The notes beneath the pieces were generated by a model, which was not told where the DNA came from, made no database searches, and worked only from the letters and a program-made list of their open reading frames with translations. DNA of 64,000 nt from Staphylococcus piscifermentans (lineage in GTDB: Bacteria > Bacillota > Bacilli > Staphylococcales > Staphylococcaceae), in NCBI RefSeq assembly GCF_900186985.1, contig NZ_LT906447.1:2418001-2482000 (forward strand), written 5' to 3'. The stretch's first letter is position 1; every line of letters starts with the position of its first letter. A program made the position numbers and the translations under genes. This document shows positions 1-7,706 of this stretch, in pieces.

Positions 1-146
1 CCAGCTTCACGTAATTGTTTACGTAATTCTGTTACTTCAGCTACTGTTAAACCACGGTAATTCACGATTACTGTTGAAACAGAATTTTTAAGTTGATCTG
101 CAATTTGTTCAACTAATTGTTTTTTTGCTTCAATAATTCCAGACAT
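1..146 (-). CDS. rplJ: 50S ribosomal protein L10 (partial, N-terminal part)
   Basis: The reverse strand reads an open frame from an ATG at 146 that runs off the left edge after about 48 codons. The start ([19 protein letters not shown]) and the following motif [17 protein letters not shown] are typical of Firmicute L10, which anchors L7/L12 dimers to the ribosomal stalk and binds its own mRNA leader to limit synthesis. A strong ribosome binding site GGAGGTGT lies at 151-158, five bases before the ATG. It follows rplA on the same strand, separated by a leader with an attenuator. The C-terminal two thirds lie outside the window. Confidence 0.95.
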   Translation of the reverse strand, partial: MSGIIEAKKQLVEQIADQLKNSVSTVIVNYRGLTVAEVTELRKQLREA

Positions 147-338
147 TCAGACACCTCCATATTAATTTAGTTCGGTGCTTTTCATTTGGTTTATCCCAAT
201 AAAAAAAGCACTTTCACCCTACGGCAAAAAGTGCTTGAAAGTTTATCATAGATTACGTTCAAGTCAATTTTAGCCTCGGTAGGATATAGATTTTAAGTTA
301 TTTATTAACTCCTACTGTCTTAGGTAAAATAATCACAT
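147..338 (-). promoter_or_regulatory. L10 (rplJL) leader with attenuator hairpin
   Basis: The transcript from the promoter at 344-372 has a leader of about 190 nt before rplJ. It contains a 9-bp hairpin (arms 206-214 and 228-236) followed in the transcript by seven U residues (201-207), which is an intrinsic terminator placed about 55 nt before the start codon. In Firmicutes an L10 leader is known in which the L10-L12 complex steers transcription into such a terminator. The exact L10-binding fold was not worked out here; position and terminator support the call. Confidence 0.7.
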
Positions 339-343
339 TAACC

Positions 344-372
344 AATATAACGGTTTAGATGTGATATGTCAA
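344..372 (-). promoter_or_regulatory. SigA-type promoter of rplJ
   Basis: Read on the minus strand: -35 TTGACA at 367-372, 17-bp spacer, -10 TATATT at 344-349. It lies between the rplA terminator hairpin and the L10 leader, so rplJ (and presumably rplL) can be transcribed apart from rplKA. Confidence 0.65.
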
Positions 373-375
373 TAT

Positions 376-463
376 GTTTTAAAAAACTAGAGAAAATAAT
401 TTCAAGCAGGTTCAGATTCAAATCAATTCGTTCGGCACGTCACAACTTGTTATTTTCTCTAGT
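376..463 (-). terminator. Long inverted repeat after rplA, probable terminator
   Basis: A perfect 14-bp inverted repeat (386-399 with 450-463) lies 20 bases after the rplA stop and is followed in the transcript by a run of six U. The 50-nt loop is unusually long for a simple terminator, so an additional regulatory fold is possible. It precedes the separate rplJ promoter, which fits termination of the rplKA transcript. Confidence 0.6.
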
Positions 464-483
464 TCATTCATTTCAGTTATATA

Positions 484-1179
484 TTATAGTTTGAAGTTAG
501 AAGTATCTACTTTGACACCAGGACCCATTGTAGTTGTAACTGCAACAGATTTGAAGTAAGTACCTTTTGCAGAAGCTGGTTTAGCTTTAGCAATAACATC
601 TTGAAGAGTATTGAAGTTTTCAATTAAATCTTCAGTGCTGAATGATACTTTACCAATTGAAGCGTGGATAATACCAGCTTTTTCAGCACGGTATTCAACT
701 TTACCAGCTTTGATTTCTTCAACTGCTTTTTTAACATCCATAGTTACTGTACCTGTTTTAGGGTTTGGCATTAAACCTTTAGGTCCTAATACACGACCTA
801 ATTTACCAACTTCGCCCATCATATCTGGTGTAGCAACAACTACATCAAAGTCGAACCAGCCTTGTTGGATTTTAGTAGCGTATTCTGATTCACCTACGTA
901 ATCAGCGCCTGCTGCTTCTGCTTCAGCAGCTTTATCACCTTTTGCGAATACTAATACACGTTGAGTTTTACCAGTTCCGTGCGGTAATACTACTGCACCA
1001 CGGATTTGCTGGTCGTTTTTACGAGTATCGATACCTAAACGGAATGCTACTTCAACAGTTGCATCAAAGTTAGCAACGCTTGTTTCTTTAGCTAAGCTGA
1101 TTGCGTCTTCAACACTGTAGTGTTCGTTACGGTCAACTTTGCTAGCAGCATCTAGATACTTTTTACCTTTTTTAGCCAT
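484..1179 (-). CDS. rplA: 50S ribosomal protein L1
   Basis: 231 residues, the full length of bacterial L1. It binds helices 76-78 of 23S rRNA to form the mobile L1 stalk at the E site and represses its own operon by binding a look-alike mRNA site. The signature stretch [18 protein letters not shown] and the N-terminal [14 protein letters not shown] are diagnostic. The ATG at 1179 has an AAAGGAGG ribosome binding site nine bases upstream (1189-1196). It follows rplK by about 200 bases that hold a probable L1 operator, and is followed by the 14-bp inverted repeat at 386-463. Confidence 0.98.
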   Translation of the reverse strand: MAKKGKKYLDAASKVDRNEHYSVEDAISLAKETSVANFDATVEVAFRLGIDTRKNDQQIRGAVVLPHGTGKTQRVLVFAKGDKAAEAEAAGADYVGESEYATKIQQGWFDFDVVVATPDMMGEVGKLGRVLGPKGLMPNPKTGTVTMDVKKAVEEIKAGKVEYRAEKAGIIHASIGKVSFSTEDLIENFNTLQDVIAKAKPASAKGTYFKSVAVTTTMGPGVKVDTSNFKL

Positions 1180-1196
1180 TTATTATTTCCTCCTTT

Positions 1197-1306
1197 AGTG
1201 GTTTTAGCGGAATGTCCTCCCACATTACTTGCTACTGCAAGTTAAGAGCAGATGACGCTGTCAGCTGTTCGCAATATAAATATTGGATTCACTTTGAGTC
1301 ATCTGC
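1197..1306 (-). promoter_or_regulatory. rplK-rplA intergenic leader with probable L1-binding site
   Basis: Directly before the rplA ribosome binding site the minus strand has a GTGGGAGG box whose GTGG (1220-1223) pairs with CCAC (1198-1201). This box/stem combination is repeated upstream of rplK (1834-1864) and resembles the purine-rich L1 target of 23S rRNA. Further upstream is a perfect 9-bp inverted repeat (1248-1256 with 1298-1306, GCAGATGAC). L1 autoregulation is known for this operon; assignment of this exact site is inference. Confidence 0.45.
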
Positions 1307-1384
1307 CGGTTTGTTTCAAGTTTCAAATTGTTATGTTTGTTCGTTTAAGAGATGCATTATAGAATAGCTCTCTTTGCTACGTTA

Positions 1385-1807
1385 TTATTCTACAGTGATA
1401 CCCATACTACGAGCAGTACCTTCGATAATACGCATAGCCGCTTCTTCATCAGCCGCATTTAAGTCAGGCATTTTTGTTTGAGCGATTTCACGTACTTGAT
1501 CTTTAGTTACTGAAGCAACTTTGTTTTTGTTAGGTTCACCAGAACCTTTTTCAACGCCAGCTGCTTTTTTAAGTAGTACTGGAGCCGGTGGAGTTTTAGT
1601 AATGAATGTAAATGAACGGTCTTCATATACACTGATTTCTACCGGAATAATTAAACCTGCTTGTTCTTGTGTTCTTGCATTGAACTCTTTACAGAATCCC
1701 ATGATGTTCACACCTGCTTGACCTAATGCTGGACCAACTGGTGGTGCTGGGTTCGCTTTACCTGCAGGAATTTGTAATTTAACTACTTTTTCTACTTTTT
1801 TAGCCAC
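1385..1807 (-). CDS. rplK: 50S ribosomal protein L11
   Basis: 140 residues from a GTG start, the standard L11 length. L11 sits with the GTPase-associated centre of 23S rRNA and is needed for RelA activation. The N-terminal [20 protein letters not shown] and [14 protein letters not shown] segments are diagnostic. An in-frame GTG at 1816 exists but overlaps the ribosome binding site GGAGGTG (1814-1820); the GTG at 1807 is spaced six bases from it and gives the usual [14 protein letters not shown] start. Cotranscribed with rplA from the promoter at 1918-1946. Confidence 0.97.
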   Translation of the reverse strand: MAKKVEKVVKLQIPAGKANPAPPVGPALGQAGVNIMGFCKEFNARTQEQAGLIIPVEISVYEDRSFTFITKTPPAPVLLKKAAGVEKGSGEPNKNKVASVTKDQVREIAQTKMPDLNAADEEAAMRIIEGTARSMGITVE

Positions 1808-1819
1808 GATGTGCACCTC

Positions 1820-1912
1820 CTTGATATCGTGATGTGGTCACAGGGCTCAATTTTGCCCTCCCACTCTTAAAACATTTCGTGACGAAATGGCCTGCCCTTC
1901 GCGAGCACGACC
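1820..1912 (-). promoter_or_regulatory. rplK leader with hairpin and second L1-like box
   Basis: The leader before rplK folds from visible repeats: a perfect 7-bp hairpin CATTTCG/CGAAATG (1873-1879 with 1883-1889), then GTGGGAGGGC closed by GCCC and ACCAC (1834-1838 with 1861-1864, inner 1843-1846 with 1855-1858). The GTGGGAGG...ACCAC pattern is shared with the leader before rplA, which suggests two copies of the same protein-binding site, most likely for L1. Confidence 0.45.
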
Positions 1913-1917
1913 ACAGT

Positions 1918-1946
1918 ATTATATCATTTAAAAATTGTAAAATCAA
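1918..1946 (-). promoter_or_regulatory. SigA-type promoter of rplKA
   Basis: Minus strand: -35 TTGATT at 1941-1946, 17-bp spacer, perfect -10 TATAAT at 1918-1923. The transcript would start near 1911, giving a leader of about 100 nt before rplK. Confidence 0.75.
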
Positions 1947-1989
1947 CACTATTTTCATTTTTAGTGTTTCATGCAGTTCAATTTGAATC

Positions 1990-2538
1990 TTAAAGTTTCT
2001 CGATTTGATCAAATTCTACTTCAACTGGAGTTTCTCTTCCGAACATATCTACTAATACAGTCAATTTGAATTTATCTGCTTCGATTTCTTGCACTTCACC
2101 GACTTGGTTAGCAAATGGGCCTGATTTAATACGTACTTGCTCACCGACTTCAACTTCTACATCGATTGTTTTCTCTTTCATTCCCATTTGTTTCAAGATA
2201 AAGCGGACTTCATCCAGAAGCAGCGGATTAGGTTTAGAACCGGCACCAGCTGAGCCGACAAATCCAGTTACGCCTGGTGTATTTCGAACGACATACCAAG
2301 ATTCATCTGTCATTACTAATTCCACTAAAACGTAACCTGGAAATGTTTTTTTCGTCAATTTCTTCGCTTTACCATCTTTGACTTGTGTTTCTTCTTCTTC
2401 TGGTATGACAACTCTAAAAATTTGTTCTGTCATATTCATCGATTCCACACGTTTTTCTAAATTCTTTTTAACTTTATTTTCGTAGCCAGAGTAAGTATGC
2501 ACGGCATACCAACGCTTTGCTCCAACTTCCTCAGACAT
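1990..2538 (-). CDS. nusG: Transcription antitermination/pausing factor NusG
   Basis: 182 residues from ATG 2538. The N-terminal NGN domain (KRWYAVHTYSGYENKV, residues about 8-23) contacts the RNA polymerase clamp, and the C-terminal KOW domain (GPFANQVGEVQEIE, around 140-155) contacts NusE or Rho. An in-frame GTG at 2550 would add MTTY, but it overlaps the GAGGAG ribosome binding site and other staphylococcal NusG proteins begin MSEEVGAKRWY, so the shorter start is chosen. It lies 20 bases after secE, probably in one transcript with rpmG and secE. Confidence 0.97.
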   Translation of the reverse strand: MSEEVGAKRWYAVHTYSGYENKVKKNLEKRVESMNMTEQIFRVVIPEEEETQVKDGKAKKLTKKTFPGYVLVELVMTDESWYVVRNTPGVTGFVGSAGAGSKPNPLLLDEVRFILKQMGMKEKTIDVEVEVGEQVRIKSGPFANQVGEVQEIEADKFKLTVLVDMFGRETPVEVEFDQIEKL

Positions 2539-2558
2539 GTATGTTGTCACTCCTCATA

Positions 2559-2756
2559 TTAACTAAATAATTTTATTAATTCACCGATTCCCAAATCTAA
2601 GGCATAGAAGAAGAGTAAGAAGAATACTACTGTCACGATAACAATAGTTGTGTATTTCAACAATTCTTCTTTAGTCGGCCAACTTGTCTTCTCCATTTCA
2701 GAAATTACGCCTTTAAAGAAACTATCTTTAGGTGCTTTTTTCTTATCTTCAGCCAT
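2559..2756 (-). CDS. secE: Preprotein translocase subunit SecE
   Basis: 65 residues, the short single-membrane-span SecE of Gram-positives. The amphipathic segment [19 protein letters not shown] (residues 14-32), with the conserved SWPT motif, precedes one transmembrane helix (about 36-60). SecE clamps the two halves of SecY in the membrane export channel. GGAGGTACGACA precedes the ATG. The rpmG-secE-nusG order is standard for Firmicutes. Confidence 0.97.
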   Translation of the reverse strand: MAEDKKKAPKDSFFKGVISEMEKTSWPTKEELLKYTTIVIVTVVFFLLFFYALDLGIGELIKLFS

Positions 2757-2802
2757 TGTCGTACCTCCAATTAGTCATTAAATTCATCGTGGCGCAAGGC
2801 AA

Positions 2803-2946
2803 CTACTTCGATTCCTTGTGTATCGTATGTGCATTGCAGGTTTTGCAATACTTCTTCAATACTAATCTCTCTGCAAGGTCGCTGTTCTTTGGTACGGTAT
2901 AATTTCTATTTCCGCATACTTCACAATTGAGCGGGACTTTCTTCAT
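2803..2946 (-). CDS. rpmG: 50S ribosomal protein L33 (zinc-binding type)
   Basis: A 47-codon gene read on the minus strand from ATG 2946 to TAG at 2803-2805. The protein starts [18 protein letters not shown] and ends [14 protein letters not shown]. Cys 8, 11, 34 and 37 form the two CxxC pairs of the zinc-ribbon (C+) form of L33. The end [10 protein letters not shown] is shared with other Firmicute L33 proteins. Located immediately before secE, behind the promoter at 2982-3011. Other L33 paralogues usually exist elsewhere in staphylococcal genomes, so this copy may be one of several. Confidence 0.93.
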   Translation of the reverse strand: MKKVPLNCEVCGNRNYTVPKNSDLAERLVLKKYCKTCNAHTIHKESK

Positions 2947-2981
2947 AATACCTTCACCTTACCTATATTAAATACTCACTT

Positions 2982-3011
2982 ACTATACATAAGAAACCCT
3001 CACAATGTCAA
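2982..3011 (-). promoter_or_regulatory. Promoter of rpmG-secE-nusG
   Basis: Minus strand: -35 TTGACA at 3006-3011, 18-bp spacer, -10 TATAGT at 2982-2987, about 40 bases before rpmG and downstream of the sigH stop codon. It gives the secE-nusG unit a promoter independent of the weakly translated sigH. Confidence 0.65.
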
Positions 3012-3061
3012 ACGACTAATCAATTGTAAGTTGTGCCTATATGTAAAATAAGTCTAGTATT

Positions 3062-3646
3062 TCATTCATCTTGTTTGTATTCTTTGCGCAATTTTGTTTT
3101 ACAGCGATAGAGTGCATTATATACTGCTTTTTCAGTAATCCCCATCGCATTTGCTGTTTCTTGCGGAGAATAATCGTCCAATATATATTGTACTACTTCT
3201 TGTTCTAGTTTGCTTAACTTCTTGCAATAAGAATCCAACTTTTTCCTTGCTTCTTCTATAATTAATCTTTCCTCAATTCTTTGTTCTGAAACAGCGGTCT
3301 CATATTGACTCCGCGCTTCTGCTATCAAACATTGGTGTTGTTGATTCAATCTAGTTTGCTTTCGGTAGTAATCAAACTTTGAAGTTTTAATTAGGCGATT
3401 TAAAAAATGATCAAAGGGTGTGCTTGTTGATAGTTGATATTTATCTATATTTCTGCAAATTCTAAGGGAGATATCTTGAAGTAAGTCGTCACAATCTGAA
3501 ATTGCGATACTTTTATTTTGAATGCGTTGGCGAATCAAGGGCTGTAATAAGATAAGCAACTGGTTAACGGCCTCTTTGTCTTCTGCTTGAGCGCGTATAA
3601 TTAACGAGGTGATTTTCGAGGTGATTTCACTGGAGTACTGAGGCAT
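3062..3646 (-). CDS. sigH: Alternative sigma factor SigH (competence sigma factor)
   Basis: 194 residues. Position between rae1 and rpmG/secE matches staphylococcal sigH, and the sequence has sigma-70 architecture: region 2 (about residues 20-95, with DCDDLLQDISLRICRNI) and a C-terminal helix-turn-helix region 4 (about 140-190, SPQETANAMGITEKAVYNALYRCKTKLRKEY). In S. aureus SigH drives late competence genes and phage integrase expression and is normally almost silent. The ribosome binding site AAAGGAAT (3653-3660) and start codon are embedded in complementary segments, see the separate entry. The protein is far less conserved than neighbouring housekeeping genes, as is usual for this factor. 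Confidence 0.88.
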   Translation of the reverse strand: MPQYSSEITSKITSLIIRAQAEDKEAVNQLLILLQPLIRQRIQNKSIAISDCDDLLQDISLRICRNIDKYQLSTSTPFDHFLNRLIKTSKFDYYRKQTRLNQQHQCLIAEARSQYETAVSEQRIEERLIIEEARKKLDSYCKKLSKLEQEVVQYILDDYSPQETANAMGITEKAVYNALYRCKTKLRKEYKQDE

Positions 3647-3685
3647 GGCATTATTCCTTTCTCAGAAAGTGAAATTAGCATACCT
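3641..3685 (-). promoter_or_regulatory. Translation-start hairpins of sigH
   Basis: Two nested complementarities cover the initiation site. The outer stem pairs AGGTATG (plus 3679-3685) with CATGCCT (3641-3647), which contains the start codon at 3644-3646, seven pairs with one G-U. The inner stem pairs CTTTC (3665-3669) with GAAAG (3657-3661), which overlaps the ribosome binding site. S. aureus sigH translation is known to be repressed by an upstream inverted repeat; this looks like the equivalent element. Folding was done by eye only. Confidence 0.5.
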
Positions 3686-3717
3686 GAATTCATCTTCGTT
3701 AATCAACTTGCAAAATT

Positions 3718-4242
3718 TTATTTTTCTTGGTTGCCGCGCCGTATTTTTTCAAATTCTGTGAGTACCTCATCTGATAAAGGAATACGAGTTCTCGGCTTGT
3801 TATTATCAAAGGTTTTCATTGATGTACTGACACTTGCTTCGTTCAACTTGATATTTTGCCACATTTCCCGTGACGGGATACGATAAGCGCCTGTCCCGAA
3901 AATAGCATGCTGTTCACTCAAATCACTTGTTACTACAGCAATATGCGTGGTGTGCTTATCGTACAAATCATACACTAGTCGTTCTATATAACTATCTGCC
4001 GTCTCATTTTCTTTCGTAAAAATAGTTTTAATCCCATGATAGTAACTCACGCTTTCATTGCCCTCTTGTTCATAGGCATCAAATACGCAAATAATTTCAT
4101 CAGCGACTGCAGCATTGTAATTGCCTATAGATAACAACAACTTCTCTCTCGCTTCTTCTAAACTGTCTTTAGCTAAATTTGTAAGATAGCTGCTTTGACC
4201 TATCATGTTATAACCATCAATAATTAAATAGCGATCCTTCAT
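3718..4242 (-). CDS. rae1: Ribosome-dependent mRNA endonuclease Rae1 (YacP, NYN domain)
   Basis: 174 residues, one NYN/PIN-like domain. The B. subtilis homologue Rae1 enters the ribosomal A site and cleaves mRNA within certain codons. Acidic residues expected at the active site are visible: D9 in LIIDGYNMIG, D55 in VFDAYEQ, and the TSDLSEQ motif near residue 105. Start ATG 4242 lies three bases after the rlmB stop, with its ribosome binding site GGTGAAT inside the end of rlmB, so the two are probably translationally coupled. The cysS-mrnC-rlmB-rae1 order is conserved in Bacilli. Confidence 0.92.
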   Translation of the reverse strand: MKDRYLIIDGYNMIGQSSYLTNLAKDSLEEAREKLLLSIGNYNAAVADEIICVFDAYEQEGNESVSYYHGIKTIFTKENETADSYIERLVYDLYDKHTTHIAVVTSDLSEQHAIFGTGAYRIPSREMWQNIKLNEASVSTSMKTFDNNKPRTRIPLSDEVLTEFEKIRRGNQEK

Positions 4243-4245
4243 GAT

Positions 4246-4989
4246 TTATTCACCTGCCGGATGGCGTTTGCGATAAATCTCATACATCATTAAGCTTGCA
4301 GCTACAGATGCGTTTAAGCTGTTGATATGTCCCGCCATAGGAATTTTGATATAAAAATCACATTTCTCTTTTACCAATCTGCTCATACCGTGCCCTTCAT
4401 TACCGATGACAATTGCAAGCGGCATGTCCGCTGCCATTTGTCGATAGTCTGTTGCATTATCAGCAGCTGTTCCCGCTATCCAGTAACCTTTATCTTTCAA
4501 TAAATCCATCGTTTGCGATAAATTTGTCACGCGTACGACAGGCACATGTTGAATCGCTCCCGCAGAAGCTTTGGCAACGGTTTGGGTCAAGGCAACAGAA
4601 CGTCTTTTTGGAATAATGACTCCGTCAACATCTGCAGCATCTGCGGTACGTAGAATAGACCCTAGATTATGAGGATCTTCTAATCCGTCTAGTATGACCA
4701 ACGTCGGCAATCCTTCTTTGTCTTGCAATTGAGCGAGCAAGTCGTCTAACTCAGCATATTCATACGGTGCTACTAATGCGGCGACTCCTTGATGCGGTGC
4801 TTCAGCTAAATGATCTAATTTTGATTTTGGGACAGTTTGGACCACTATTTTTTGATTTTTTGCATGTTTTAATATTTCTTCAAGTTGTTGTTTTTTTACG
4901 CCATCTTGAATTAAGATTTTGTTGATTGAATGTCCTGATGTAATAGCTTCTTTGACGGCATGGCGACCGACAATCACTGAATCTTCCAC
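4246..4989 (-). CDS. rlmB: 23S rRNA (guanosine-2'-O-)-methyltransferase RlmB (SpoU/TrmH family)
   Basis: 247 residues from a GTG at 4989. N-terminal substrate-binding domain ([11 protein letters not shown]) and C-terminal SPOUT knot with motif 1 [20 protein letters not shown], motif 2 [13 protein letters not shown] and motif 3 [15 protein letters not shown], which bind S-adenosylmethionine. It methylates a ribose in the peptidyl transferase region of 23S rRNA in the E. coli homologue. In-frame GTG 4998 and ATG 4995 overlap or abut the ribosome binding site GGGAG (4998-5002); GTG 4989 is eight bases away and matches the MED start of homologues. Confidence 0.93.
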   Translation of the reverse strand: MEDSVIVGRHAVKEAITSGHSINKILIQDGVKKQQLEEILKHAKNQKIVVQTVPKSKLDHLAEAPHQGVAALVAPYEYAELDDLLAQLQDKEGLPTLVILDGLEDPHNLGSILRTADAADVDGVIIPKRRSVALTQTVAKASAGAIQHVPVVRVTNLSQTMDLLKDKGYWIAGTAADNATDYRQMAADMPLAIVIGNEGHGMSRLVKEKCDFYIKIPMAGHINSLNASVAASLMMYEIYRKRHPAGE

Positions 4990-4994
4990 GTCCA

Positions 4995-5396
4995 TCACTC
5001 CCTTTCTTCTACTGCAGCTACAATACTTTCTAATAATGCTTGCAGTCTTTCTTCTTTATTTTCTAAATATAAATAGCCTATTACCGCTTCTAACCCCGAA
5101 CTCTTACGATAAGTCTGTACGTCAGTGTTTTTAGCTTTAGTATGACTTTTAGCATTACGGCCTCGTCGTATGATTTCTTGTTCTTCTTCTGTAAACCAAT
5201 CTTCATGCATCAGATAATCTAATGTAGCAGCTTGGCTTTTAGCGGTTACATATTGTTTAGCTTGCTGATGCAAACGATTCGGCTTTGCACGTAATTTCAA
5301 AATGATATGTTTGCGGACGAATTGATCTAAAACTGCATCCCCCATGTATGCTAATGATAATGGGTTCAGCAATTTTATATTATTGTTATTATCCAC
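4995..5396 (-). CDS. mrnC: Mini-ribonuclease III (23S rRNA 3'/5' maturation)
   Basis: 133 residues consisting of an RNase III catalytic domain without a double-stranded RNA-binding domain. The catalytic box YMGDAVLD (residues 17-24) and the second acidic box around [13 protein letters not shown] are visible. Mini-III trims both ends of 23S rRNA precursors in B. subtilis. The start overlaps the last 8 bases of cysS, and the stop lies five bases before the rlmB GTG, so it is part of a tightly packed operon. Confidence 0.93.
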   Translation of the reverse strand: MDNNNNIKLLNPLSLAYMGDAVLDQFVRKHIILKLRAKPNRLHQQAKQYVTAKSQAATLDYLMHEDWFTEEEQEIIRRGRNAKSHTKAKNTDVQTYRKSSGLEAVIGYLYLENKEERLQALLESIVAAVEERE

Positions 5397-6789
5397 GTTT
5401 GAATCTCACGCCTTGCGCTGTATCTTCAAGGATAATATTTTGTTCTTTTAATTGATCGCGAATTTCATCAGCGCGTGCAAAGTCTTTATTTTTTCGTGCT
5501 TCATTACGTTCTTCAATTAAGGCTTCAATATCTTCATCCAACAATTCATCTTGTTGTTTGCCTTTCAATGGAACACCTAAGACATCACTGAAGATTTGGA
5601 AGACTTCTTTAAAATGGGCGATTACTTTTTTAGAAGTGGTATTTTCCAATACATATTTGTTCGCTAATTTCGCTAAGTCATACCAAGTAGTGATTGCATT
5701 CGCTGTATTGAAATCGTCATCCATTACTTTCTCGAATTGTGCCAACAATTGGTCAATTTGTTCAATATATTCAGATTGTTCTTCAATATCTGTTGCAATA
5801 GCTTCGCGTTCTTCGATTGCTTGATAGCTGTTGCGGATACGTTCTAAACCGCTTTTAGCTGACTCAACCAGTTCCATATTGTAATTGATCGGACTGCGGT
5901 AATGTACGCTGATCATGAAGAAACGTAATACATCTGGGTCCACTTCTTTAATGATGTCATGCACTAATACGAAGTTGCCTAATGACTTACTCATTTTCTC
6001 ATTATCAATATTAATAAATCCATTATGCATCCAGTAGTTTGCAAATGGTGCGTGGTTATGTGCCTCTGATTGTGCAATTTCATTTTCGTGGTGAGGGAAT
6101 TGTAAATCACTGCCGCCTGCGTGAATATCAATCGTTTCACCTAATTCATTGTATGCCATTACTGAGCATTCAATATGCCAACCTGGACGCCCTTTACCAA
6201 ATGGACTATCCCAACTGATTTCGCCTGGTTTCGCTTTTTTCCATAGTGTAAAGTCCAACGCATCTTCTTTTTGTTCACCTGATTCAATACGTGCGCCGAC
6301 CTTCAAATCATCAATAGATTGATGGCTTAATTTACCGTAGTCTTCGAATTTACGCGTTCTAAAGTAAACATCTCCGCCACTTTCGTAAGCATAGCCTTTA
6401 TCTACTAAATCTTTAATGAATGCGATAATATCATCCATATGATTCATAACGCGCGGATTAGAAGTCGCTTTTTTAACATTTAAAGCACCTGTATCTTCGT
6501 AAAAAGCTTGGATGTAGCGGTCCGCAATTTCAGGGACACTTTCATTCAACTCTTTAGAGCGTTTGATTAATTTGTCATCCACATCTGTAAAGTTAGAGAC
6601 GTAATTGACATCATATCCTTTATATTCGAAGTAACGGCGCACCACATCATAATTGATAGCAGGACGTGCGTTGCCGATATGAATATAGTTATAAACCGTT
6701 GGCCCGCAGACGTACATTTTAACTTTACCCGGTTCTAGCGGTTCAAAGGGTTCTTTTTGTCTAGTTAAAGTATTATATAATGTAATCAT
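5389..6789 (-). CDS. cysS: Cysteinyl-tRNA synthetase
   Basis: 466 residues from ATG 6789; class I synthetase charging tRNA-Cys. C28 in [16 protein letters not shown] begins the zinc site, with HIGN at 37-40 and the KMSKSLGN loop near residue 267. [10 protein letters not shown] and [11 protein letters not shown] carry the other zinc ligands. An upstream in-frame ATG at 6804 would add five residues but the GGAGAG ribosome binding site lies just after it, seven bases before 6789. The first 17 bases overlap the end of cysE, and both are likely controlled by the cysteine T-box before cysE. Confidence 0.97.
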   Translation of the reverse strand: MITLYNTLTRQKEPFEPLEPGKVKMYVCGPTVYNYIHIGNARPAINYDVVRRYFEYKGYDVNYVSNFTDVDDKLIKRSKELNESVPEIADRYIQAFYEDTGALNVKKATSNPRVMNHMDDIIAFIKDLVDKGYAYESGGDVYFRTRKFEDYGKLSHQSIDDLKVGARIESGEQKEDALDFTLWKKAKPGEISWDSPFGKGRPGWHIECSVMAYNELGETIDIHAGGSDLQFPHHENEIAQSEAHNHAPFANYWMHNGFINIDNEKMSKSLGNFVLVHDIIKEVDPDVLRFFMISVHYRSPINYNMELVESAKSGLERIRNSYQAIEEREAIATDIEEQSEYIEQIDQLLAQFEKVMDDDFNTANAITTWYDLAKLANKYVLENTTSKKVIAHFKEVFQIFSDVLGVPLKGKQQDELLDEDIEALIEERNEARKNKDFARADEIRDQLKEQNIILEDTAQGVRFKRG

Positions 6790-7414
6790 CTTGAATCTCT
6801 CCATTCTTAACTTGCTCTAGTTGTTTTTCTAATTGTTTCATTTGTTCATAAATTGGATCTGGCAGATTGAGATGGTCAAAGTTTTTACCGATACGTTTAC
6901 CATGTTGTTTTACAATATGTCCTGGAATACCTACTACTGTTGTATAGCTTGGTACATTTTGCAGTACAACCGAATTCGCTCCGATATTCACATTAGAATC
7001 TACTTTGATATTGCCTAGAATTTTTGAACCTGCAGCAATTAAAACGTTGTCCCCGATATCAGGGTGACGTTTCCCTTTCTCTTTACCAGTACCGCCAAGC
7101 GTCACACCTTGATAAATTGTAACGTTATCACCGATAGTACATGTCTCCCCGATAACTACACCCATACCATGGTCAATGAATAAACGTTTACCTATTTTAG
7201 CTCCTGGATGAATTTCAATACCTGTAAAAAAACGTGAAACTTGCGAAATAATGCGCGCAGCCACATAGTGCTGCTTATTATATAATTTATGAGCCACTAA
7301 ATGACTCCAAACTGCATGTAGTCCTGCATAAGTCGTTGCAACTTCGAATGCTGTTCTGGCAGCAGGGTCTTGTTCAAACACCATTTTTATATCGTCTCTC
7401 ATTCTTCTAAACAC
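6773..7414 (-). CDS. cysE: Serine O-acetyltransferase
   Basis: 213 residues. It makes O-acetylserine from serine and acetyl-CoA, the first step of cysteine synthesis; the cysK product in this window (41976-42911) does the second. N-terminal helical part, then left-handed beta-helix of hexapeptide repeats from about residue 65 ([36 protein letters not shown]) with the catalytic DH in [12 protein letters not shown]-terminal QDDYII is shared with close relatives. ATG 7414 follows a T-box leader; the GTG directly upstream is within the leader. Confidence 0.95.
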   Translation of the reverse strand: MFRRMRDDIKMVFEQDPAARTAFEVATTYAGLHAVWSHLVAHKLYNKQHYVAARIISQVSRFFTGIEIHPGAKIGKRLFIDHGMGVVIGETCTIGDNVTIYQGVTLGGTGKEKGKRHPDIGDNVLIAAGSKILGNIKVDSNVNIGANSVVLQNVPSYTTVVGIPGHIVKQHGKRIGKNFDHLNLPDPIYEQMKQLEKQLEQVKNGEIQDDYII

Positions 7415-7433
7415 GTAATCCCCTCCTAATTAT

Positions 7434-7655
7434 AAAAAAAGCACCTCCAACAACTTAATGTCAGAGGTGCAATCGCACGGTTCCACTCTTCTTCAGCATG
7501 TTGAAATAACGCTCAAGCGATTTCTTACATACTCTCAAATAATCCCGTATTCACTATTTCATACGCCAAGGTGCATTCAATAATAGTTATGATGTGCTCG
7601 CAGCTTCCGCACACTCTCTGAACATAAACTATTATCTACTAATCCTCAGTAATCA
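7434..7655 (-). promoter_or_regulatory. T-box riboswitch, cysteine specifier, upstream of cysE-cysS
   Basis: A 5' leader between gltX and cysE has all T-box marks on the minus strand. Stem I starts near 7650, the specifier loop reads GAATGCACC with codon TGC (Cys) at 7573-7575, the T-box sequence AGAGTGGAACCGTGC lies at 7475-7489, and a terminator (GCACCTC 7441-7447 with GAGGTGC 7464-7470) ends in a U-run at 7434-7440. Uncharged tRNA-Cys pairing would favour antitermination, so cysE and cysS are induced on cysteine starvation. It sits inside the gltX-cysE-cysS cluster, so gltX is not under its control. Confidence 0.9.
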
Positions 7656-7706
7656 CCTTTAATAATAGGTGGTTTATTTCAAAAATTCAAGCAACTTCAA
7701 TATATT

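Noticed and set aside
1990..2550. Longer NusG, RplK, RadA, TilS and RlmB starts at upstream GTG codons
   Set aside because: In each case the upstream GTG lies inside the Shine-Dalgarno sequence (GGAGGTG or GGGAGTG types), so the following start codon was used.
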